Assembly: GCA_041396045.1 (NCBI GenBank)
Contig: JAWKZI010000012.1
Location: forward strand, 21,448-85,447
Reading direction: 5' to 3'
Length of the DNA: 64,000 bases
From: SHZI01 sp041396045
GTDB lineage: Bacteria; Pseudomonadota; Gammaproteobacteria; Steroidobacterales; GCA-2729495
Shown here: in pieces, positions 57,982-64,000 of the stretch
Position numbering within the stretch: position 1 is the stretch's first letter
How the letters are laid out: the number at the start of each line of letters is the position of its first letter
Position numbers and translations under genes: made by a program
Notes under the pieces: model-generated
The model's database searches: none
Told to the model about the DNA's origin: nothing
The model's input: only the letters and a program-made list of their open reading frames with translations

Positions 57982-60366
57982 ATGAAAGTCAGTGAGCACT
58001 GGTTAAGAGAGTTGGTGAATCCGGTCGGGGGTACCCCGGAACTGGTTCATCAACTTACGATGCAAGGCCTGGAAGTGGAGGGCGTCGAGCCTGCGGGACC
58101 AGCCCTTGCCAATGTTGTGGTGGGTCGGGTGAGCGACGTGGCTGCACACCCGGATGCCGATCGCCTGCGCGTCTGCCAGGTTGACGTTGGCGCCACCACA
58201 GTGCAGATCGTATGCGGTGCCGCCAATGTGCGGGCCGGCAGCCATTACCCGGTCGCTTTACCGGGTGCCACCTTGCCGAGTGGTGCAAAGATCAGCAAAG
58301 CCAGGCTGCGAGGTGTGGAATCATCCGGGATGTTGTGTTCCGCAGCGGAGCTGGGTCTTGATGATATCGAACCCGGTGAGTTTGCCGCCGGCTTGCTGGA
58401 GCTTGATGCGACCGCCGTCCCCGGAACGCCGGTTGATCGCGCGTTGTTGCTTGGCGACCAGATACTGGACCTCAAGATCACGCCAAACCGCGCTGACTGT
58501 TTCTCCATTCTGGGTGTCGCACGCGATCTGGCGGCGACAACGAAGCTGGAATTTGCCGGACTGAATATTCAGCCCGTGCCCCCGTCAGACAATGCCCGCT
58601 TTCCGGTACAGATAGACGACCCGACCGGCTGCCCCGTGTTTGGTGTGCGCTGTGTACGCGACATCCGCAAGGGATTGCGGTCGCCGCTGTGGTTGCGCGA
58701 GCGCTTGCGACGCAGTGGCATCCGTCCGATTCACCCGGTTGTGGACGTGACCAACCTCGTGATGCTGGAGCTGGGTCAGCCATTGCACGCCTACGACCTG
58801 GACAAGCTCGCTGCACCACTGCAGGTGCGCAGGGCCGCTGCCAGGGAGAAATTGCAGCTACTCACCGGTTCCGATGTTGTGCTGGACGACAGTTTCCTGG
58901 TAATTGCCGATGCTGTTGGCGCCGTTGGTATTGCCGGAATCATGGGCGGCCAACGCACCGCTGTGTCGGCGAGCACCAGCAACGTGTTATTTGAGGCTGC
59001 CTATTTCAGTCCGGCCGTGATCGCCGGCCGCGCACGGCGCCTGGGACTGCAAACGGACGCCGCCACCCGCTTCGAGCGCGGGGTTGACCCGTCGGGCCAG
59101 ATTCAGGCACTGGAGCGCGCCACTGCCCTGCTGCAGGCAATTGTCGGTGGCGTGGCTGGCCCCTGTGACACGACGGGTCCGGGCGTTGGCAGCAACACAC
59201 CCATCCAGTTGAGGCGGAGTCGCCTTGACCAGGTGCTAGGGCATCAGATTCCTGATGCAGATGTCACCGGGATATTGAGCCGGCTGGCAATGTCTGCCAC
59301 GACTGACAAACACGGATGGACGGTAAAGCCGCCCAGCTTTCGCTTTGATGTGAACGCCGAGGTCGACCTAATCGAAGAGATTGCGCGCGTGTACGGCTAC
59401 GATCAGATTCCCGCCAGTGCAGGACTTCAGGCGACCCACCTGGGTGAAGCACCAGCCAGTGTTGTAGATCCCGGGGTGGTTCGCAGTACGTTGGTACAGC
59501 GGGGTTATCAGGAAGCGATGACCTACAGCTTTGTCGCCAGCGAAACCGACAAGCTGTTTGCTGGCGGCCGTGCCGGTATGCCGCTGGTAAACCCGCTATC
59601 GGCGGAGCTGGGCGTACTGCGTCAGAGTCTCTGGCCGGGATTGGTGCAGGCACTACAACACAATCTGGCACGACAGCAGCGCCGCGTCCGGCTGTTCGAA
59701 TCAGGTATCTGCTTCAAACCGACGGATGCCGGCCTGGTGGAAGAAAGTGTCCTGGCCGGCGTGGTTGCCGGTCCTGTCGATCCCGAACAGTGGGGTGAAC
59801 CGTCCCGGTTGGCGGATTACTTCGATGTGCGCTCGGATATCGAAGCAGTTCTGAGCTCGATCTCGCCGGTTATCAAGGTCGAGTGGGCAGCGGGGCAGCA
59901 TCCGGCGCTGCATCCGGGGCAATGTGCGGCGCTTACGCGAGACGGACACCACCTGGGGTGGCTGGGTGCCCTGCATCCCACGCTGGTCCAGGCACTTGAG
60001 CTTGGTACTGCACCTTTGCTGTTCGAGCTTGACTCGGCGCAGTTACTGACTACCGAGCCCCGCCGATTCATCGGCCTGTCACGCTACCCGACAGTGAGAC
60101 GGGACATTGCCATTCTGGTCGACACCGCAACGCCGGTAGGCCTGCTGGTCGCCGCCGTTCGGGAGGCTGGTGAACCCCTACTTAAAGAGGTCGTGGCATT
60201 TGACATTTTCGCTGGCAAACACGTAGAGGCTGGTCAAAAGAGCGTCGCTTTGGGCTTGATTTTGCAGGAAACTTCCCGCACCCTTACTGATGCCGACGCA
60301 GACCAGATCGTCGGTGGCGTTGTCCAGCGTTTGGCCAGGGATTTCAACGCCAGAATAAGAGAATAG
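57982..60366 (+). CDS. pheT: Phenylalanyl-tRNA synthetase beta subunit
   Basis: A 794-residue partner of PheS. N-terminal tRNA-binding OB domain (VVGRVSDVAAHPDADRLRVC), B3/B4 editing region (SPLWLRERLRRSGIRPIHPV, VDVTNLVMLELGQPLHAYDL), B5 domain (FDVNAEVDLIEEIARVYGYD) and C-terminal anticodon-binding FDX-ACB domain (RYPTVRRDIAILVDTATP). The length is normal and the frame is clean. The next gene, ihfA, begins immediately after the TAG. Confidence 0.97.
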   Translation: MKVSEHWLRELVNPVGGTPELVHQLTMQGLEVEGVEPAGPALANVVVGRVSDVAAHPDADRLRVCQVDVGATTVQIVCGAANVRAGSHYPVALPGATLPSGAKISKARLRGVESSGMLCSAAELGLDDIEPGEFAAGLLELDATAVPGTPVDRALLLGDQILDLKITPNRADCFSILGVARDLAATTKLEFAGLNIQPVPPSDNARFPVQIDDPTGCPVFGVRCVRDIRKGLRSPLWLRERLRRSGIRPIHPVVDVTNLVMLELGQPLHAYDLDKLAAPLQVRRAAAREKLQLLTGSDVVLDDSFLVIADAVGAVGIAGIMGGQRTAVSASTSNVLFEAAYFSPAVIAGRARRLGLQTDAATRFERGVDPSGQIQALERATALLQAIVGGVAGPCDTTGPGVGSNTPIQLRRSRLDQVLGHQIPDADVTGILSRLAMSATTDKHGWTVKPPSFRFDVNAEVDLIEEIARVYGYDQIPASAGLQATHLGEAPASVVDPGVVRSTLVQRGYQEAMTYSFVASETDKLFAGGRAGMPLVNPLSAELGVLRQSLWPGLVQALQHNLARQQRRVRLFESGICFKPTDAGLVEESVLAGVVAGPVDPEQWGEPSRLADYFDVRSDIEAVLSSISPVIKVEWAAGQHPALHPGQCAALTRDGHHLGWLGALHPTLVQALELGTAPLLFELDSAQLLTTEPRRFIGLSRYPTVRRDIAILVDTATPVGLLVAAVREAGEPLLKEVVAFDIFAGKHVEAGQKSVALGLILQETSRTLTDADADQIVGGVVQRLARDFNARIRE

Positions 60367-60672
60367 ATGAGCATGGCTCTTACCAAGGCGGACATGGCGG
60401 AGTCCCTGTTCAATGAACTGGGGCTCAACAAGCGTGAAGCACGTGAACTCGTTGAGCTCTTCTTCGAGGATCTTCGTGCCGCGCTTTCGAGCGGAGAGCA
60501 GGTCAAGCTTTCCGGATTCGGCAACTTCGACCTGCGGGATAAAAACCAGCGGCCGGGCCGGAATCCAAAAACGGGCAAGGAAATCCCAATCAGCGCGAGA
60601 CGTGTAGTCACGTTTCGTCCCGGACAAAAACTGAAAGCCCGAGTAGAAGCATATGCTGGAGCCGGGGAATAA
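60367..60672 (+). CDS. ihfA: Integration host factor alpha subunit
   Basis: A 101-residue HU-family DNA-bending protein: ALTKADMAESLFNELGLNKR, EARELVELFFEDLRAALSSG, EQVKLSGFGNFDLRDKNQRP and the beta-arm GRNPKTGKEIPISARRVVTF with the intercalating proline. It directly follows pheT, as in E. coli, and overlaps the MerR-type gene by 20 bases. It pairs with the (frameshifted) ihfB product from 45.9 kb. Confidence 0.97.
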   Translation: MSMALTKADMAESLFNELGLNKREARELVELFFEDLRAALSSGEQVKLSGFGNFDLRDKNQRPGRNPKTGKEIPISARRVVTFRPGQKLKARVEAYAGAGE

Positions 60673-61009
60673 CGACGATCTGCCCCCTATTCCGGGCAAA
60701 CGCTATTTCACGATTGGCGAAGTAAGCGATTTATGTGCGGTGAAACCGCATGTACTTCGTTACTGGGAGCAGGAATTTCCCCAGTTGAAACCGGTCAAGC
60801 GCCGGGGCAACCGTCGTTACTATCAAAGGCAGGATGTACTCATCATCCTCCAGATCCGAAGCCTGCTCTACGATGATGGTTTCACGATTGGCGGTGCCAG
60901 ACAGAAGCTGACTGGCGAGGAATCCCGCATCGATCTCTCCCAGAGTCAGCAGATCATCCGTCAGTTGCGTGTGGAGCTTGAGGAAGTTCTGCGGCTGCTG
61001 CGTCGCTGA
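60653..61009 (+). CDS. MerR-family transcriptional regulator downstream of ihfA
   Basis: A 118-residue protein with a winged-helix MerR DNA-binding domain: YFTIGEVSDLCAVKPHVLRY, WEQEFPQLKPVKRRGNRRYY and VLIILQIRSLLYDDGFTIGG, followed by a dimerisation helix (QQIIRQLRVELEEVLRLLRR). The short length with no cysteine-rich effector domain is that of the ihfA-linked MerR proteins of many gammaproteobacteria. No effector is known. It overlaps ihfA by 20 bases, suggesting coupling. Confidence 0.92.
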   Translation: MLEPGNNDDLPPIPGKRYFTIGEVSDLCAVKPHVLRYWEQEFPQLKPVKRRGNRRYYQRQDVLIILQIRSLLYDDGFTIGGARQKLTGEESRIDLSQSQQIIRQLRVELEEVLRLLRR

Positions 61010-61048
61010 TTTCCCGCCGGGAGAGGCCTCCGCGGTCAGCAATTCGGG

Positions 61049-61054
61049 TATTAT
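61049..61054 (+). promoter_or_regulatory. Candidate -10 box of tRNA-Pro
   Basis: TATTAT followed by a GC-rich TCCGGCC stretch, 18 bases before tRNA-Pro. No convincing -35 box is visible, so independent transcription is uncertain; read-through from merR is possible. Confidence 0.35.
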
Positions 61055-61072
61055 TCCGGCCACTGCAAGGGA

Positions 61073-61149
61073 CGGGGCGTGGCGCAGCCTGGTAGCGCAC
61101 CTGCATGGGGTGCAGGGGGTCGCAGGTTCAAATCCTGTCGCCCCGACCA
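61073..61149 (+). tRNA. tRNA-Pro (GGG)
   Basis: A 77-nt cloverleaf with encoded CCA. Acceptor CGGGGCG pairs with CGCCCCG; anticodon stem-loop CCTGC-ATGGGGT-GCAGG gives GGG; T arm GCAGGTTCAAATCCTGT. Position after merR is typical for the pheST-ihfA cluster. Confidence 0.95.
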
Positions 61150-61204
61150 ATTAGCAGTGACCTGAAATGATTTAACGATCGTGGAATCACTAGGCCGGCG
61201 CCTC

Positions 61205-62506
61205 TCAGGAGTGCAGCCGGGATTCCCTGGTGTAGCGGCTCTGGCTGCGTAACATTCGATCTTCGATGCCCAGCAGGATCGGCTCTGCACCACGGCGATG
61301 GATATTCACCTTGGCATTGAAGGCATTCCGGCGCCGGCCATGCTTGTCCTCAATCGCCAGGCGGCGAATGGAGAAGGTGCCATCCGCACAGGCTTCGCCG
61401 GTCAGATAGCACTTGATTGACTCAACCGTTTCGCCAGACAGTTCAAGTCCATTGAGCTGAACCAGGCTGCCCTGGGCCTGATCCATGAAACGAATGGCGT
61501 CGAAATCATCGGTTGAATTTTCTCCGGCCTGAAGCATCGGGACACAAAATTCGCCAACCAGAATCTGCCCCGGCTGGGCATGTTCGATCATTCGCGCCAG
61601 CTCAATCGTCACCTCACCCACCACGTCGCAATAGATCGTCGGGTTCAACCCCTCAGCATGATTGAACTCATAACAACTACCGACATGAAAACTCGTACGC
61701 AACAATGGAACGCCACGACCACTGGCCTTGCGGTGGGCTATTGCATTGTCTGCAAGTACCAGATGCATGAAGTGATACAGATTGGTGTTGGCCTGCAAGC
61801 CGACATCCCGGTTCCAGATATAAAAACCATCGCCGGTGCTGGAGCGGGCAAAGTTGACCAGCATTCGCCGCCCCAGCAAGCGGCTATGGGCCGCGTTGAG
61901 CGAGCACGACAGGCTGTTCAGTTGCGCCATCTGCTCAAAAGGATTCAACAGGCCAAATCCCACAATATCGAAGAGTGCGACGGCACGGTTCCGGACGTAG
62001 CTGACGCTGTATCGCTTGACGAGTTGCTCGATCGCTGCGGTTTCGTCCGCATGCCCGGTCAATCGCTGTCGCAAGGTCACGGTAACCGGTTCTACGGCCA
62101 GCAGCCGGGTCGCATTTTGCATCTGGCGTTCGGTGAACAGGCGTTGTCCGGACAACAGATGCATGATGAATTCATGCGCCGGTGGCGTGTCAGCGCTGGA
62201 AGGGTCGATCGTATGCAGTTCGCTGGAGCCGTAGGCGGCCACGGTGTAGTGGGGAACCACCAGAAGCTGGACTGCATTGGATTTCGGCAACCAGGCCAGG
62301 ACCAGATTCTGTCCCAGGCTCCAGCGCGCGTGAAGCTGCCGATCCAGATCCACCAGATTGCCTCGCTGGCGCAGGTCAGGGATAGCGTCAAACCCGCCGA
62401 ATCGATGCGGTTGCTCGGGGGGAAGTAGCGGGTCGATGATCTGATCGGGCATGGTAGTGGTCGTTCCGGCAACCGGGCGGGTTTTGCCCCCGGTGGCGCT
62501 AGTCAC
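61205..62506 (-). CDS. Class III nucleotide cyclase-like protein of unknown function
   Basis: Up to 433 residues. The middle resembles the class III adenylate/guanylate cyclase homology domain: AVALFDIVGFGLLNPFEQM with a metal-type aspartate, and STGDGFYIWNRDVG where cyclases have a GDG/GDA hairpin; DVVGEVTIELARMIEHAQPG and ILVGEFC fit the later strand-helix part. The N-terminal ~130 residues are not recognised. Whether the second metal and base-selecting residues are functional is not clear, so activity is uncertain. The start is ambiguous: GTG 62506 or ATG 62452 (MPDQIIDPLLPPEQ). It is divergent from the FAD oxidase gene. Confidence 0.6.
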   Translation of the reverse strand: MTSATGGKTRPVAGTTTTMPDQIIDPLLPPEQPHRFGGFDAIPDLRQRGNLVDLDRQLHARWSLGQNLVLAWLPKSNAVQLLVVPHYTVAAYGSSELHTIDPSSADTPPAHEFIMHLLSGQRLFTERQMQNATRLLAVEPVTVTLRQRLTGHADETAAIEQLVKRYSVSYVRNRAVALFDIVGFGLLNPFEQMAQLNSLSCSLNAAHSRLLGRRMLVNFARSSTGDGFYIWNRDVGLQANTNLYHFMHLVLADNAIAHRKASGRGVPLLRTSFHVGSCYEFNHAEGLNPTIYCDVVGEVTIELARMIEHAQPGQILVGEFCVPMLQAGENSTDDFDAIRFMDQAQGSLVQLNGLELSGETVESIKCYLTGEACADGTFSIRRLAIEDKHGRRRNAFNAKVNIHRRGAEPILLGIEDRMLRSQSRYTRESRLHS

Positions 62507-62573
62507 TTAGGATGCATACGCGCTATCGTCATTGCAATGGCCTGACTTGAGGCCAGCCTTACAGGCCAGAAAC

Positions 62574-64000
62574 TTGAACTCCTTACCTTCAGAAGTACTT
62601 GCCGAATTCCAGGCCATCGTCGGTGCGGCCGGGATGGTCGGCGAGCCGTCAGATATAAGGTCGTATCTGGCGGAAGCCCGGGGACGGTACCACGGCGAAA
62701 CCCCGCTGGTGCTGCTGCCGGGCACCACGGCCGAGGTTTCGGCCATTCTGCGCGTGTGCTCAGCCCACCGGATCGGTGTTGTGCCACAGGGCGGCAACAC
62801 GGGACTGGTCGGCGGCAGCGTGCCGCAATCTACAGCCGCCCGACCGGAAATCCTGATTTCAGCCCGACGACTGAATATCGTTCGGCAGATCGATCCGGAT
62901 AATTTCACCATCACGGCGGAAGCTGGCTGCGTCCTGGCGAGTCTGCAGGCCGCTGCTGCGGCAGCCGATCGCCTGTTTCCCTTGAGTCTGGGCGCTGAAG
63001 GCAGCTGTCAGCTTGGCGGCAATATCTCAACCAACGCTGGCGGCACAGCAGTGCTCCGCTACGGCTGCATGCGGGATCTGGTGCTGGGCCTGGAAGTTGT
63101 GTTGCCGGACGGTCGCGTGCTGGATGGATTGCGCAGCCTGCGCAAGGACAATACCGGCTACGACCTCAAGCAGTTGTTCATTGGTGCCGAAGGAACACTG
63201 GGTTTCGTGACAGCCGCAACCTGCAAACTTTTCCCGCAACCACGCACCGTAGTGACGGCCTGGCTTGGCGTTCACGATGTTGCTACCGCCACCCAGATTT
63301 ACTCAAGAGCACGCAGCGAGCTTGGCGACGATCTCACCGCGTTCGAGTTTGCCAATCAATTAACCATGGATCTTGTGGTTCAGCATATTCCGGGCAGTCA
63401 CTCACCACTCACGAATCCAAGCCCGTGGCACCTGCTGATCGAAGTCAGCACGGCTCGCAGCGATGCCCATCTGACTACACAAGTCGAGGGCTTCCTGGCT
63501 GATCTGCATGAGCAGGTGCTGATCACGGACGGCGTGGTGGCCACCAGCGGTGCCCAGCGCGAGGCACTCTGGCACCTGCGGCACAGCATGCCCGAAGCCC
63601 AGAAGAAGGCGGGCGCGAGTATCAAGCACGATGTGTCGGTGCCCGTCACCAGCATGGCCCGCTTTCTGGGCGAAGCGGGGTCGGCAGCGTCTCACCTGAT
63701 TCCCGGTGTTCGCCTGGTGTCTTTTGGACATCTGGGCGACGGCAATGTGCATTTCAATCTGTCCCAACCCGAGGGCGCTGACCCTGACCGCTTTATGGCA
63801 CGCCGGGAAGCGGTGAGCCGGCACGTGCACGAGATCGCTATGGGTATGGGCGGCAGTTTCAGTGCCGAGCACGGGATCGGCCTGCTCAAGGTGGATGACC
63901 TGGCTCGCTGGCGCGGCGGTACCAGTCGGGAACTCATGCAGATCCTGAAACAGGCGATCGACCCGCTCGGCATCATGAATCCCGGAAAGCTCCTGGCTGC
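62574..64000 (+). CDS. FAD-linked oxidase (D-lactate/2-hydroxyglutarate dehydrogenase type), truncated at window end
   Basis: At least 475 residues, open at the right edge. The N-terminal FAD-binding PCMH domain has VVPQGGNTGLVGGSVPQS, SLGAEGSCQLGGNISTNAGG and LRYGCMRDLVLGLEVVLPDG with FIGAEGTLGFVTAATCKLFP. The C-terminal FAD-oxidase domain has ASIKHDVSVPVTSMARFL, SFGHLGDGNVHFNLSQP and SFSAEHGIGLLKVDDL, ending near LGIMNPGKLLA. This layout is that of the GlcD/D-2-hydroxyglutarate dehydrogenase group acting on D-2-hydroxy acids. The start is uncertain; TTG 62574 is taken because no ATG lies nearer the conserved region. Confidence 0.88.
   Translation, partial: MNSLPSEVLAEFQAIVGAAGMVGEPSDIRSYLAEARGRYHGETPLVLLPGTTAEVSAILRVCSAHRIGVVPQGGNTGLVGGSVPQSTAARPEILISARRLNIVRQIDPDNFTITAEAGCVLASLQAAAAAADRLFPLSLGAEGSCQLGGNISTNAGGTAVLRYGCMRDLVLGLEVVLPDGRVLDGLRSLRKDNTGYDLKQLFIGAEGTLGFVTAATCKLFPQPRTVVTAWLGVHDVATATQIYSRARSELGDDLTAFEFANQLTMDLVVQHIPGSHSPLTNPSPWHLLIEVSTARSDAHLTTQVEGFLADLHEQVLITDGVVATSGAQREALWHLRHSMPEAQKKAGASIKHDVSVPVTSMARFLGEAGSAASHLIPGVRLVSFGHLGDGNVHFNLSQPEGADPDRFMARREAVSRHVHEIAMGMGGSFSAEHGIGLLKVDDLARWRGGTSRELMQILKQAIDPLGIMNPGKLLA

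Noticed and set aside
61580..62428. A 282-codon plus-strand open frame
   Set aside because: It is antisense to the cyclase-like gene; the minus-strand product has recognisable DIVGF and GDG motifs while this frame has none.

Overview
The window is a chromosomal segment of a moderately GC-rich gammaproteobacterium, probably uncultured or from a draft assembly. The gene orders nuoJKLMN / tRNA-fMet-rimP-nusA-infB-rbfA-truB-rpsO-pnp, smc-zipA-ligA, serC-pheA-hisC-aroA-cmk-rpsA-ihfB-lapAB and thrS-infC-rpmI-rplT-pheST-ihfA-merR are standard for that class. A more precise placement (a Woeseia/Steroidobacter-like lineage is my guess) rests only on the DUF6502-type genes and is weak.

Layout. 0-5.4 kb: end of the complex I operon. 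5.5-14.5 kb: initiator tRNA followed by the translation/transcription operon from rimP to pnp, closed by a strong terminator. 14.6-16.7 kb: minus-strand genes for a PhaR regulator, a DksA-like protein with a histone-like tail, and QueF. 16.7-22.9 kb: smc-zipA-ligA. 23.0-25.75 kb: an accessory module with two DUF6502-like genes around a secreted protein ending in ten GIHGSG-type octapeptides. 25.9-34.4 kb: bolA, yciI, yciB, yciO, an M50 protease, scpA, scpB, rluB, yciK, gph, ubiG and an mtaD-like deaminase. 34.6-47.8 kb: gyrA, serC, serA, pheA, hisC, aroA, cmk, rpsA, ihfB, lapA, lapB. 47.9-49.3 kb: a ComEA-like protein and galU. 49.29-50.16 kb: a GC-rich SCO-like gene bracketed by tRNA-Asn and a copy of that tRNA's 3' end. 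50.3-53.6 kb: an aspartate aminotransferase and uvrB. 53.6-61.15 kb: tRNA-Val, thrS through merR, tRNA-Pro. 61.2-64 kb: a class III cyclase-like protein and a truncated FAD-linked oxidase.

Many indispensable genes (nuoL, nuoM, nuoN, smc, scpA, gyrA, serC, pheA, rpsA, ihfB, lapB, uvrB, thrS) are split by frameshifts, and thrS also has an in-frame stop. The intended protein stays recognisable across the breaks and the damage is patchy, so I read most of it as assembly or sequencing error and give one span per gene. The most unusual biology is the DUF6502/octapeptide-repeat module, followed by the tRNA-Asn mini-insertion and the DksA variant.
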